This document shows, in pieces, positions 17,100 through 25,310 of a stretch of DNA of 64,000 bases. Made by a program: the position numbers and the translations under genes. A model generated the notes under the pieces. It worked only from the letters and a program-made list of their open reading frames with translations, had not been told where the DNA came from and did no database searches. Position 1 is the first letter of the stretch. Each line of letters begins with the position of its first letter. Source of the stretch: Bacteroidota bacterium (GTDB taxonomy: Bacteria > Bacteroidota > Bacteroidia > Chitinophagales > Chitinophagaceae); contig JABDGS010000004.1 of the NCBI GenBank assembly GCA_013285915.1, positions 17,329 to 81,328 of the forward strand, written 5' to 3'.

Positions 17100-18592
17100 G
17101 TTACGGGTAGTTTAATAATAAATGTGCTGCCCTTACCTTCTGTGCTTTCAACACTAATGGTGCCCCCATGCTTCAGCACAATATGGTGTACATAGCTTAA
17201 GCCAAGCCCATAACCTTTTATATTATGATGATCGCCCGACGGCACCCTGAAAAATTTTTCAAATATCTTATCCTTGTACGCAGGTGAAATACCAATGCCG
17301 TTATCAGATACCGCCATAATAATAAAGTCGCCGTCCCGTGTTAAATGCACTGTTATTGCCGGTTTTTCTTTGCTATATTTTAGGGCGTTATCAATTAGGT
17401 TATATAATACGCTGGTTATATGCAGCTTATCGGCTTTAAGTACAAAGTCGCTGCCATCTTTAGTAAGCTGTATGTATGCACCTGCCTTTTCAAGCTGCAG
17501 CTTAAGGCCTGCTATAACTTCGGCGGCAAGCTGGTGCAGGTCAATATTTTCTTTATTCAGTTCAATCTCTTTATTCTCAAACATGCTTAGCTTAAGCACT
17601 TTATCAACCAGCATGCTCAGGCGCTGCAGCTCAAGTGCAGATATATCAAGATACTCTCTTGTTCGCTCGGGGTTTTGCAGGGCATTAAAGTTGCGCAAAG
17701 CTTCAATAGCAACATTAACCGTTGCTATGGGTGTTTTTAGCTCGTGCGTTATATTGCTTATAAATTCATTTTTAAGCAACGCAAGCTTTTGTTGCGCGCG
17801 CAGGTTGCGGTATAAAAACACAAACGATGCAATGGTAAATGCAATAAGCACCAGCCCTATAAGCATGGGTAACTTAAGCCTGTTTAGTATATAACCATAA
17901 GCGCTGCCAAATGTAGCCTGGTAGGCATAAGCGCCTGAAAGCCCCACAAATATAAAATTGGTTTTAAGCTCATCCGGGTTACTATCTTTTACCACATCTT
18001 TCTCCTTACCCGTTATCATTTGTATGGTGTAAGGCACAGTAATACCAGCATTGGCAAGTTCCTTTTTATAGGCTGAATCAATTTGCTTTATGTTTAACGG
18101 CTTATTTATGGCAACAGGGTTACCCGAATAATATTTTATAACTTTTTCAGTATCGCCACCCGGCAACTGCAGGTTACTTTGCAGGGTATTGATATGCCTG
18201 ATAAAACTGTCTTTGATGGTATGCAGCGTATCGTGCCGCACATTGGCTTCAACTGATACAGTAAACTGGCCGCCGCCGTTAAGTTTAACTGTTTTGTGCA
18301 CCGGGCCACTGCCTATGTTGCCTTTAACACTGTCAATAAGGTCAAACAAAAAAAGGTTATCAGGCAGGTGGCTGCCAAAAAAAGTGGTGTCATTTCTAAA
18401 CCTGCTTACCTGCAGTTTATACATAACATCTCTAAAAGCTACATCTGTTTCTTTTTTCAACCCATCCCATTCTTCCCTGTACAATTTTTTTATCCAATAC
18501 ACCTGGAAACCTGCAATAAGCACAATTGTGCTTATCATTAATACCCTGGACAATGCCAGGCGGTTTACCTTAATTGTAACTGTATTAGCCAT
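17096..18592 (-). CDS. Membrane sensor histidine kinase, partner of the OmpR-type regulator
   Basis: 498 residues. One membrane segment near 17-34 and a second at ~240-260 enclose a ~200-residue periplasmic sensor region without recognised domain. The HisKA helix has FISNITHELKTPIATVN (His283); the HATPase domain has the N box LYNLIDNALKYS, VSDNGIGI, FEKFFRVPSG and GYGLGLSYVHHIV. It autophosphorylates and passes phosphate to the regulator encoded 3' with a 4-nt overlap. The large sensor domain with two flanking helices is like RprX. Confidence 0.93.
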   Translation of the reverse strand: MANTVTIKVNRLALSRVLMISTIVLIAGFQVYWIKKLYREEWDGLKKETDVAFRDVMYKLQVSRFRNDTTFFGSHLPDNLFLFDLIDSVKGNIGSGPVHKTVKLNGGGQFTVSVEANVRHDTLHTIKDSFIRHINTLQSNLQLPGGDTEKVIKYYSGNPVAINKPLNIKQIDSAYKKELANAGITVPYTIQMITGKEKDVVKDSNPDELKTNFIFVGLSGAYAYQATFGSAYGYILNRLKLPMLIGLVLIAFTIASFVFLYRNLRAQQKLALLKNEFISNITHELKTPIATVNVAIEALRNFNALQNPERTREYLDISALELQRLSMLVDKVLKLSMFENKEIELNKENIDLHQLAAEVIAGLKLQLEKAGAYIQLTKDGSDFVLKADKLHITSVLYNLIDNALKYSKEKPAITVHLTRDGDFIIMAVSDNGIGISPAYKDKIFEKFFRVPSGDHHNIKGYGLGLSYVHHIVLKHGGTISVESTEGKGSTFIIKLPVT

Positions 18593-18713
18593 GCAGGCAA
18601 CAAAAGTATGTAATGCTGCCGTAGCCGCGCCACGCCATTAACCTTAATTAACCTTATAACAAGTTTTGTTAACTGCCGCGCACAATAGTTTTACGCCATA
18701 AACATTTGAACAA

Positions 18714-19451
18714 ATGAAAAAATACGCGATGCTTATTGCAGCTTTTGCCGGTGCAGTAGGCCTGCATGCACAAACAAAAGAAGGCACAATAGTATATGAA
18801 CGCAAGATTGATGCTCACCGCATGATGCAGGATGAGCAAATGAAAGCCATGGTTCCGCAATTTCAAACAGCCAATTATGAGCTGTATTTTAAAGACACTG
18901 TATCGGTGTACAAGCCCGCACCAAAAGATGATGCACCAGACCCTTTTGAAAGCAATAACGGCGGTGCACATGTTGTAATGAGGTTTAGTGGCCCCGGCGA
19001 CGACGGCGCTTTGTACAAAAACTTTAGCAGCGGCAAACTGTTGCAGGAAAATACGCTGGAAGAAAAAAAATATATAATAACAGACACCCTTAAGCCACAG
19101 GGATGGAAGCTTGCTGACGAAACAAAAACTGTTTTAAACCATACGTGTAAAAAGGCTACCATGACCACCGAACGCGGTAGTAAAGTGGTTGCATGGTATA
19201 CTGAAGATATACCCGTGCCTGCAGGGCCAGACAGGTTTACAGGCTTGCCGGGCACCGTGTTGCTTGTTGATATTGACAGCAGCAGGATTGTATTTGCAGC
19301 AAAAGAAATAAAAACATCTGCCGATGCAAAAGAATTAAAAGCTCCGTCTGGCGGTAAGCTGCTAACCCGCGCGGATTACGATAAAAAGCTGGATGAACTA
19401 TTAGGGCCGGCCGATGCACAGGGCCGAAGAATTATAAAGAGGGATAATTAA
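18714..19451 (+). CDS. GLPGLI-family secreted protein
   Basis: 245 residues with a signal peptide (MKKYAMLIAAFAGAVGLHAQ). The family signature is FTGLPGTVLLVDIDS (~177-191), after the WYTEDIPVPAGPDRF segment that precedes it in this family. GLPGLI proteins are exported Bacteroidota proteins of unknown function, often several per genome. It is followed by a strong terminator and is monocistronic. Divergent from the two-component operon. Confidence 0.9.
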   Translation: MKKYAMLIAAFAGAVGLHAQTKEGTIVYERKIDAHRMMQDEQMKAMVPQFQTANYELYFKDTVSVYKPAPKDDAPDPFESNNGGAHVVMRFSGPGDDGALYKNFSSGKLLQENTLEEKKYIITDTLKPQGWKLADETKTVLNHTCKKATMTTERGSKVVAWYTEDIPVPAGPDRFTGLPGTVLLVDIDSSRIVFAAKEIKTSADAKELKAPSGGKLLTRADYDKKLDELLGPADAQGRRIIKRDN

Positions 19452-19472
19452 TGTGCGTGTATATATCTAAGC

Positions 19473-19508
19473 AAAAGAGGCGGTCTGTTTAAGATTGCCT
19501 CTTTTTTG
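19473..19508 (+). terminator. Terminator of the GLPGLI gene
   Basis: AAAAGAGGC (19473-19481) and GCCTCTTTT (19497-19505) form a 9-bp stem with a 15-nt loop, followed by further T residues. Confidence 0.8.
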
Positions 19509-19556
19509 AATATCCTCTTTATCCTGGAAACTCTCACCATCTGCGTTCTATCACCC

Positions 19557-19622
19557 GCCTCAATCCAATCTGCAATCTGTCACAAAGTGATCCCTTCGGG
19601 ACAATCGGGTAATCTGCAATCC
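19557..19622. repeat. Heptad-repeat island with diverged core, 3' of the TPR gene
   Basis: Heptads CCAATCT and GCAATCT, then the AAA-centred palindrome CACAAAGTG (19581-19589), then TCCCTTCGGGACAATCGGG and further AATCTGC words up to the TPR gene's stop codon. The order palindrome, TCC, a few bases, GGGACAATCG is the same as in the pyrD island. Confidence 0.75.
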
Positions 19623-19623
19623 T

Positions 19624-20274
19624 CTATCCCGGTATCCTTGAAATATATTTTTCTATCTCTTTTATTTGGGTTACAACTTCCTTGGTGGTGGGTTTCATTG
19701 CTTTTGCCTTGCGGAAGAACTCTTTTGCAGCACGAAACTCTCTTTTGTTCATAAATATCTGGCACATGCTTAAATAGGCCACGGCCTGGCTTTCTTTGTC
19801 AGGTATGCCGGCACGTATGGCAGCACGTATGTAGCCCTCGCCTGCCCTGAAATCGCCTTTTTGCAAAGCCATCATGCCTAACTGCAATTTGTTGGCGCCT
19901 TCTGCCTCCGGCATTGCCGCACCAAGTGCTGAGCTTTTTTTAAGATGTTTTTCGGCAGCGTCAAAATCCTGGTTCATCATTGCAAGGTTGCCCTTAACAG
20001 TATAATATGTTGAACGGATAGGTTTATATAACAGGCCGGGAAACCAAATGCTGTCTAATATTTTTTGCACTTCTTCCACATTGCCCTGTTCCATAGGCTC
20101 CTGTATCAAACGCATTGGGCCGATAAAGAAATTGGAAAATAAGCCGATCACCGCCAGGAAATACAGCACAAAAGCAGGCCAAAAACCACTGGTCATATTC
20201 ACCAATACCGCCAGCACTACTGCCACTATACTAAGCCAAAAGCGGTATCTGATTATAAGGCTATAAAACTTCAT
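19624..20274 (-). CDS. Membrane-anchored tetratricopeptide protein
   Basis: 216 residues. Two adjacent membrane segments near the N-terminus (FWLSIVAVVLAVLVNMTSGF and FVLYFLAVIGLFSNFFIGP) anchor a cytoplasmic TPR domain (~75-205) with about three to four helix pairs, e.g. AMMNQDFDAAEKHLKKSSAL, GMMALQKGDFRAGEGYIRAA and MCQIFMNKREFRAAKEFFRKA. Likely a protein-interaction module; partners unknown. The gene is bracketed by inverted heptad-repeat tracts just outside both ends. Confidence 0.82.
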   Translation of the reverse strand: MKFYSLIIRYRFWLSIVAVVLAVLVNMTSGFWPAFVLYFLAVIGLFSNFFIGPMRLIQEPMEQGNVEEVQKILDSIWFPGLLYKPIRSTYYTVKGNLAMMNQDFDAAEKHLKKSSALGAAMPEAEGANKLQLGMMALQKGDFRAGEGYIRAAIRAGIPDKESQAVAYLSMCQIFMNKREFRAAKEFFRKAKAMKPTTKEVVTQIKEIEKYISRIPG

Positions 20275-20292
20275 ACACTCATTTTAGGAGCG

Positions 20293-20300
20293 CAAAGATA
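20293..20300 (-). promoter_or_regulatory. -7 element of the TPR gene
   Basis: TATCTTTG on the minus strand matches TAnnTTTG, 18 bp before the start at 20274. The region further upstream, where a -33 box should be, is heptad repeat without TTTG. Confidence 0.4.
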
Positions 20301-20309
20301 GCAGGAATT

Positions 20310-20340
20310 GCGGATTGGCGATGGCGGATCGCAGATTGAT
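20310..20340. repeat. Heptad tract 5' of the TPR gene
   Basis: GATTGCGGATTGGCGATGGCGG and GATCGCAGATTG continue the CGATTGC/GGATTGC dialect. Opposite in orientation to the tract at 19557-19622, so the TPR gene sits between inverted copies. Confidence 0.65.
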
Positions 20341-20408
20341 GAAAAGTAAATATTAAACAGGAATATTAGAGATAATAGGATATTTCTCAAAATGACGGAG
20401 TTGACATA

Positions 20409-20436
20409 CTATGAGCCATGAACTATTTGCCATGAA
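20409..20436. repeat. Heptad tract of the CATGAAC dialect
   Basis: TATGAGC, CATGAAC, TATTTGC and CATGAAA follow in 7-bp phase, ending next to the stop of the permease gene. CTATTTGCCATGAA also occurs in the element between nadK and the sterol desaturase gene (40903-40929). Confidence 0.65.
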
Positions 20437-20441
20437 ACTCC

Positions 20442-21536
20442 TCACCCCTTCACATTCAGCGCATCCCGCAACCCATTGCCTAACAGGTTAAAGGCAAGCA
20501 CAAGTAACATTATAGCAATGCCGGGCTCAAGGGCAAGCATGGGGTTGTTAGTAATGATAAAATTATAGTTCTCCTTTATCATTAAGCCCCAGCTGGGTTG
20601 CGGCGGCTGCACGCCCACGCCTAAAAAGCTTAAACCAGCTTCAATTACTATAGCTGAGGCAAAATTACTTGCTGCTATCACCATAACCGGCCCCAGTATG
20701 TTGGGCAATATGTGCAACACAATAGTGCGGGCGTTGGAATAACCTAACACCCTTGTTGCCTCAATATACTCCAGTTCCCTAACGGCTAATACCTGCCCGC
20801 GTACCAGCCTGGCTACATTTACCCACATGGTAAGGCCAACTGCAATAAAAACCTGCCAAAAACCTTTACCCAATAGTAGCGTAACAGCAAAAACCAGCAG
20901 TAAAGTGGGTATGCTCCATATAACATTTATAAGCCACATAATAATATCATCTATCCAGCCCTTAAAGTAACCGGCCAGCGCACCCAGCATTATGCCAATA
21001 GTTAACGAAATAACAACCGTTATTAAACCTACGCTAAGGCTAACCCGCGTGCCAATAATAAGCCTGCTTAAAATATCCCTGCCAAATTTGTCGGTACCCA
21101 GCCAAAAAGTTTGTTGTACAATGTTTTTTTGCGGGGTAAAATGGTACACTATTGCTATAAGCGGGTAGCCTGCTTTTTCAGTAACGCCTTCATCCACATA
21201 TTTGGTAACAATAAGGCTGTCGTTTACAACGCTGTAGCCGGTAATGGGCACGTAATCGTAAATATCTCTTTTGCCACCGGCCAATGTTCTAAAGAAACTA
21301 TTATCATCCGGACCAATTTGCTTGTCAATTTTCAACAGTTTAATGCTAAAACCCGGCTTATGGTTAGCAATTTCGGGTATTATCCTGTTAGCGTTGGGCG
21401 AATTATCAGGCGCTAAAAAATAGCAAAACACCGCCGTCAAAAAAGCAAGCGCAATTATTACCAAACCAAAAACAGCACCTTTATTTTTTAACAGGCGGCG
21501 GCGAAACATTGCGTTATTTGAGAAATTTGCCGGCAT
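20442..21536 (-). CDS. ABC-transporter permease, OppC/DppC type
   Basis: 364 residues from the ATG at 21536 (a TTG at 21554 is less likely). N-terminal OppC_N segment (RRLLKNKGAVFGLVIIALAFLTAVF), an extra-cytoplasmic insert (~45-150) longer than in E. coli OppC, and a BPD_transp_1 domain with the hallmark GTDKFGRDILSRLIIGTRVSL, the EAA-like loop EYIEATRVLGYSNARTIVLHILPN and the end FNLLGNGLRDALN. It would form the inner-membrane channel of a peptide or nickel importer, but no second permease, ATPase or binding protein is adjacent. The 5' leader carries a terminator-like hairpin. Confidence 0.9.
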   Translation of the reverse strand: MPANFSNNAMFRRRLLKNKGAVFGLVIIALAFLTAVFCYFLAPDNSPNANRIIPEIANHKPGFSIKLLKIDKQIGPDDNSFFRTLAGGKRDIYDYVPITGYSVVNDSLIVTKYVDEGVTEKAGYPLIAIVYHFTPQKNIVQQTFWLGTDKFGRDILSRLIIGTRVSLSVGLITVVISLTIGIMLGALAGYFKGWIDDIIMWLINVIWSIPTLLLVFAVTLLLGKGFWQVFIAVGLTMWVNVARLVRGQVLAVRELEYIEATRVLGYSNARTIVLHILPNILGPVMVIAASNFASAIVIEAGLSFLGVGVQPPQPSWGLMIKENYNFIITNNPMLALEPGIAIMLLVLAFNLLGNGLRDALNVKG

Positions 21537-21560
21537 GGGTTGAAGATAGGGCAATAAACC

Positions 21561-21588
21561 AAAAAACCCGTAAACTGCCTGTAACGGG
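21561..21588 (-). promoter_or_regulatory. Terminator-like hairpin in the leader of the permease gene
   Basis: On the minus strand CCCGTTAC, a 5-nt loop and GTTTACGGG are followed by six T residues, ending 24 bp before the permease ATG. No gene lies upstream on this strand that would need it, so it could act as an attenuator. Evidence is limited to the hairpin and U run. Confidence 0.4.
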
Positions 21589-21743
21589 ATTTATAAAGCT
21601 GCAAATTATCTTTTAGGGCAGGGCTGGGTAGGCTGTGAATGTTTACATTTGCAAAAAATTAGCGTAACCCGTTTATTTTAACTTTATTAACACATCATTT
21701 TATTGATATTCGCCCAGCAAAGATTTTTTAATAATAATTGCTC

Positions 21744-22475
21744 ATGAAAAAATTCCTTTTCTTTTCTTTATTTATAGTACTTGTTTCATCATCAGTTGTG
21801 GCGCAAACCAAGGCAAAACCAAAATCGTCTAAGGATGAAATTGACCCATTTTCCCTTATTATAACTGCCGGCTCAAACTGGTCAATTTATTCAAACCCGG
21901 CAAACAGTGCCTCAGCTTTTACCCAGGCAAAGCAGGTTGGCGGTATAAGTTTTAGTATAGCAGGCAACTGGCCACTGGTAAAAAACTTCTCCCTGCAGGT
22001 AGGCGCCAGGCTAACGGAAAAAGGCAGCAGGGTATATGCCGACACACCTTATTTTCACATATTCAGTACATCACGCCCATTATATTTAGAGTTGCCGATA
22101 GGTTTTGAATATACCCATAAGCTAAACCGCAATTTTAAGTTTTTTGTTGGTGTTGGTGGCTATATAGCGGAAGGTATTGGCGGTAAAACCAGCTATAGCG
22201 GTATTAGCGGCCAGCTTGGCGGAGAAGCATCTGTTTCTGGCCATGATAAAATTGTTTGGGGCAACCCTACAAGCACTTTGGTGCAGCCGCAAACATTTGG
22301 CGACATGAAGAAGTACGATTATGGCTTTACCGGCATAGCGGGCATTACCTACTGGAAATTGCGCCTTGCATTAAATTATGAGGAAGGCCTGGCTGCTATA
22401 GCTTACGGCGACAAAACGCCCAACCCCGACTCAAAGAACAAAACCATGAGCTTAACAGTAGGTTTTCAGTTTTAA
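21744..22475 (+). CDS. PorT-like outer-membrane beta-barrel protein
   Basis: 243 residues from the ATG at 21744 (signal peptide MKKFLFFSLFIVLVSSSVVAQ). The mature chain has alternating amphipathic strands, e.g. FSLQVGARLTEKGSRVY, LYLELPIGFEYTHKLNRNFKFFVGVGGYIA and MSLTVGFQF at the end, typical of 8-strand barrels of the PorT/outer-membrane beta-barrel families. The order 'no gross pores, ELPIG(F/L)' strand is the common signature. No further function can be assigned. Confidence 0.82.
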   Translation: MKKFLFFSLFIVLVSSSVVAQTKAKPKSSKDEIDPFSLIITAGSNWSIYSNPANSASAFTQAKQVGGISFSIAGNWPLVKNFSLQVGARLTEKGSRVYADTPYFHIFSTSRPLYLELPIGFEYTHKLNRNFKFFVGVGGYIAEGIGGKTSYSGISGQLGGEASVSGHDKIVWGNPTSTLVQPQTFGDMKKYDYGFTGIAGITYWKLRLALNYEEGLAAIAYGDKTPNPDSKNKTMSLTVGFQF

Positions 22476-22531
22476 AGCCTACTTTTAAACTTGTGTAGTT
22501 TACTTACTTACAGGTTTAACCAGCAGGCAAT

Positions 22532-23635
22532 ATGGTACGCAAGTTTTTTAAACGGTTGTTTATAGGGCTGAATATTTTTATTTGTGCCTTTTACCTTATT
22601 GCCTGTCTTGCACCATTCGTAAGCACTGCATCCTGGCCCATATTTGGTTTTTTAAGCCTTTCATTACCATACCTTATAATACTCCTTATATTTTCTGCTT
22701 TCTTCTGGCTTATTATTAAACCCCTTTATTCATTACTGCCTGTTTTGGTTTTATTGGTGGGGTACAAACAGCTTAGTGTTTTGTTTGCCGTTCACCCGGC
22801 TACAAAATTTGTCGCCGCAAAACCAGCATCGCGTATTAGGATAGTTTCATGGAATGTTGGTAACATGTACGGGCTTAGCAACAACGCCGATAAAAAAAAG
22901 CACACACGCATTGAAATAGCTGAGGCAATTTTAAAGCTGCAGCCTGATATTGTATGCCTGCAGGAATTTAATAACTCTACCACCCGTGGCGAGGAAGCTA
23001 ATAATATTGGCCTTTTTACTGCTGTGTACCCATATTACTATTTCTCGAAAGATGTAAATAAAGAAAATGGCTTTTACCAGTATGGCAGTATTATTTTTAG
23101 CAAATTGCCCATAACAGATAGCGGGCGCATACAATACCCAGGCAGGCCCGAAAGCCTTATTTTTACTGACCTGCATGTTGGCAACGATACACTGCGTATT
23201 TATACATCTCACCTTCAATCATTTAAGTTTAGTAAGGAAGATTATTCTGATATTAACAAGATTAAAGAAGATAAACAGCCATTGGCGGCATCAAAAAATA
23301 TTTTTCAAAAAATGAAACAGGCGTTTGAAGAGCGGGGCAAACAGGCATTACTGGTGCGCAGTGAATTAGACAGTTGTCGCATTGCCAGCATAATGTGCGG
23401 CGATTTTAATGATGTACCAGGCTCGTACACCTATTTTCATATACGCGGTAACAGGCAGGATGCATTTTTGCAAAAAGATTTTGGCATTGGCAGCACTTTT
23501 AACTCGCTGGCACCTGCACTGCGTATAGATTATATTATGCCCGATAACAATTTTACCGTTCATCAATTTGATATGGTGGACGAAGATCTAAGCGACCACG
23601 TTATGCTGGTTAGTGACGTAAGTTTGAAAAAATAA
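22532..23635 (+). CDS. Endonuclease/exonuclease/phosphatase-family membrane protein
   Basis: 367 residues. Three hydrophobic segments at ~10-85 anchor a C-terminal EEP-fold domain (~105-367). Catalytic signatures: IRIVSWNVGNMYG (metal/substrate Asn), DIVCLQEFNNS (metal Glu), CGDFNDVPGS (Asp-Asn pair) and DLSDHVMLVSDV (Asp-His). The family includes nucleases, inositol phosphatases and sphingomyelinases, so substrate is unknown; membrane anchoring suggests an extracytoplasmic phosphodiesterase. Lies 56 bp after the barrel gene on the same strand. Confidence 0.88.
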   Translation: MVRKFFKRLFIGLNIFICAFYLIACLAPFVSTASWPIFGFLSLSLPYLIILLIFSAFFWLIIKPLYSLLPVLVLLVGYKQLSVLFAVHPATKFVAAKPASRIRIVSWNVGNMYGLSNNADKKKHTRIEIAEAILKLQPDIVCLQEFNNSTTRGEEANNIGLFTAVYPYYYFSKDVNKENGFYQYGSIIFSKLPITDSGRIQYPGRPESLIFTDLHVGNDTLRIYTSHLQSFKFSKEDYSDINKIKEDKQPLAASKNIFQKMKQAFEERGKQALLVRSELDSCRIASIMCGDFNDVPGSYTYFHIRGNRQDAFLQKDFGIGSTFNSLAPALRIDYIMPDNNFTVHQFDMVDEDLSDHVMLVSDVSLKK

Positions 23636-23637
23636 AT

Positions 23638-23645
23638 TACATTTG
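23638..23645 (+). promoter_or_regulatory. -7 element driving the cysS leader
   Basis: TACATTTG fits TAnnTTTG and lies 7 bp before the leader-peptide ATG at 23653. Transcription would begin almost at the leader start codon. No TTTG lies at the ideal distance upstream, which makes the assignment moderate. Confidence 0.5.
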
Positions 23646-23652
23646 CATCTTC

Positions 23653-23697
23653 ATGACACAGTGTTATACATACAGTTGTTGTTGCTTCGGCTGCTGA
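23653..23697 (+). CDS. Cys-rich leader peptide upstream of cysS
   Basis: A 14-codon reading frame, MTQCYTYSCCCFGC then TGA, lies 73 bp ahead of the cysteinyl-tRNA synthetase start. Five of 14 residues are Cys, three consecutive (TGT TGT TGC), and the last codon before the stop is also Cys. Just upstream is a promoter-like TACATTTG. A 6-bp hairpin TGCTGA / TCAGCA (23692-23708) starts in the last Cys codon and covers the stop codon. This is the layout of a ribosome-stalling leader: low Cys-tRNA would hold the ribosome and change folding of the region before cysS. The mechanism is inferred; no U-run terminator was seen. Confidence 0.65.
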   Translation: MTQCYTYSCCCFGC

Positions 23698-23708
23698 TCT
23701 GTTCAGCA
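23692..23708 (+). promoter_or_regulatory. Hairpin overlapping the leader-peptide end
   Basis: TGCTGA, a 5-nt loop and TCAGCA give a 6-bp stem whose 5' side includes the last Cys codon and stop of the leader peptide. A stalled ribosome would prevent its formation. Confidence 0.45.
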
Positions 23709-23770
23709 ATGCCTTATCTTCTATACCTTAGTTTACTCAATCAATCGCCAACTAAAAATCTTGTATCTAA

Positions 23771-25285
23771 ATGTCACAGCTTAAAGTATATAATTCTTTA
23801 ACCCGTACAAAAGAAGTATTTCAGTCAATAACGCCCGGCAGAATAGGCATGTACGTGTGCGGCCCCACTGTTAGCGGCGAAAGCCATTTGGGCCACGCAC
23901 GCCCGTTTATAACGTTTGATATTGTTTACCGTTACCTTATGCATTTGGGTTATAAAGTACGCTATGTGCGCAATATTACTGATGCAGGCCATTTTGAAGA
24001 AGAAGGCCGTGAAGCTGAAGATAAAATAAGCAAAAAGGCTGTGCTTGAAAAGCTGCAGCCCATGGAGCTTGTGCAGAAATACACCAATCTTTTTCATTGG
24101 GCCATGCACCAGTTTAATAATCTTGATCCTGCGATTGAGCCAACAGCCACCGGCCATATTATTGAGCAAATTGTAATGATTGAAAAAATAATTGTTGACG
24201 GCTACGCGTATGTGTCAAACGGCTCGGTTTATTTTGATGTAGAGAAATATAACACTGATTTTTCTAAGCTTGGCCAGCCTTATGGCATACTAAGCGGCAG
24301 GGTGCTTGATGATATGCTGGAAACCACCCGCGAGCTTGACAACCAGGAAGAGAAAAGAAACAAGGCGGATTTTGCTTTATGGAAAAATGCGCCACCGGAA
24401 CATATTATGCGCTGGCAAAGCCCCTGGGGTGAAGGTTTTCCTGGGTGGCATATAGAATGCTCTGCAATGAGTGCAAAATATCTGGGCAGCGAATTTGATA
24501 TACATGGTGGCGGTATGGACCTGCAGTTTCCGCACCACGAGTGCGAAATTGCGCAAAGCACCGTTTGCAACCATATTATGCCTGCACGTTATTGGTTACA
24601 TAATAACATGATAACCATTAACGGCAAAAAAATGGGTAAAAGCTATAATAATGTTATAAAGCTTACTGAGCTTTTTAGCGGCAACAGTCCTGTTTTAGAA
24701 CAGGCTTATTCGCCCATGGTTATACGGTTTTTTATTTTGCAAACGCATTACCGCTCTACGCTCGATTTTAGCAACGAGGCCCTGCAAGCCTCTGAACGTG
24801 GCCTTAAACGCCTGTGGGAAGCCTATAATAATTTGAGTAAGTACGAGGCACGAGGTACGAAGTATGAAGTGGCTGATGATGTTGAACTTGATAAAAAAGT
24901 TAATGCATTGCTGGATGAGTTTGACGATTTTATGAATGATGATTTTAGTACCGCAAAAGTATTAGCCAACATGTTTGAGCTTGTGCCTGTTATTAATGGC
25001 ATAAAAGATAAACATATATCACCAACAGCTTTAAGCAGTAAAACCATTGAGGCATTGCAGGCGAAAATGAAAACCTATCTTGAAGATATTTTTGGGCTGA
25101 AGGATGAGCAGGAAACAAATGACAATAAGCTTGATGGTGTACTGCAGTTGCTTATAAACATTCGCAAAGATGCCCGCGCAAAAAAAGACTATTTAACCAG
25201 TGACAAAATACGTAACGAACTTGCAAACATTGGCATACAGCTTAAAGACGAGAAGGATGGTAATATGAGTTATAGTGTGGCATAA
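23771..25285 (+). CDS. cysS: Cysteinyl-tRNA synthetase
   Basis: 504 residues; class I synthetase that charges tRNA-Cys. HIGH-type motif HLGH at 39-42, zinc ligands in MYVCGPTV (C30), WHIECSAMS and HHECEIAQS, and KMSKS-type [10 protein letters not shown] (~284-291). The C-terminal helical anticodon-binding region follows. A linker near residue 357-366 ([11 protein letters not shown]) is encoded by four 7-bp units and looks like an in-frame repeat insertion between the Rossmann fold and the DALR-like domain. Preceded by a Cys-rich leader peptide, so probably under cysteine-tRNA control. Confidence 0.97.
   Translation: MSQLKVYNSLTRTKEVFQSITPGRIGMYVCGPTVSGESHLGHARPFITFDIVYRYLMHLGYKVRYVRNITDAGHFEEEGREAEDKISKKAVLEKLQPMELVQKYTNLFHWAMHQFNNLDPAIEPTATGHIIEQIVMIEKIIVDGYAYVSNGSVYFDVEKYNTDFSKLGQPYGILSGRVLDDMLETTRELDNQEEKRNKADFALWKNAPPEHIMRWQSPWGEGFPGWHIECSAMSAKYLGSEFDIHGGGMDLQFPHHECEIAQSTVCNHIMPARYWLHNNMITINGKKMGKSYNNVIKLTELFSGNSPVLEQAYSPMVIRFFILQTHYRSTLDFSNEALQASERGLKRLWEAYNNLSKYEARGTKYEVADDVELDKKVNALLDEFDDFMNDDFSTAKVLANMFELVPVINGIKDKHISPTALSSKTIEALQAKMKTYLEDIFGLKDEQETNDNKLDGVLQLLINIRKDARAKKDYLTSDKIRNELANIGIQLKDEKDGNMSYSVA
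24840..24870 (+). repeat. Four 7-bp units inside cysS
   Basis: AGTACGA, GGCACGA, GGTACGA and AGTATGA are exactly 7-bp phased and translate in frame as [10 protein letters not shown] in a linker of the synthetase. Confidence 0.75.
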
Positions 25286-25310
25286 TTATTTATTTTCAAC
25301 CTTATTATAT

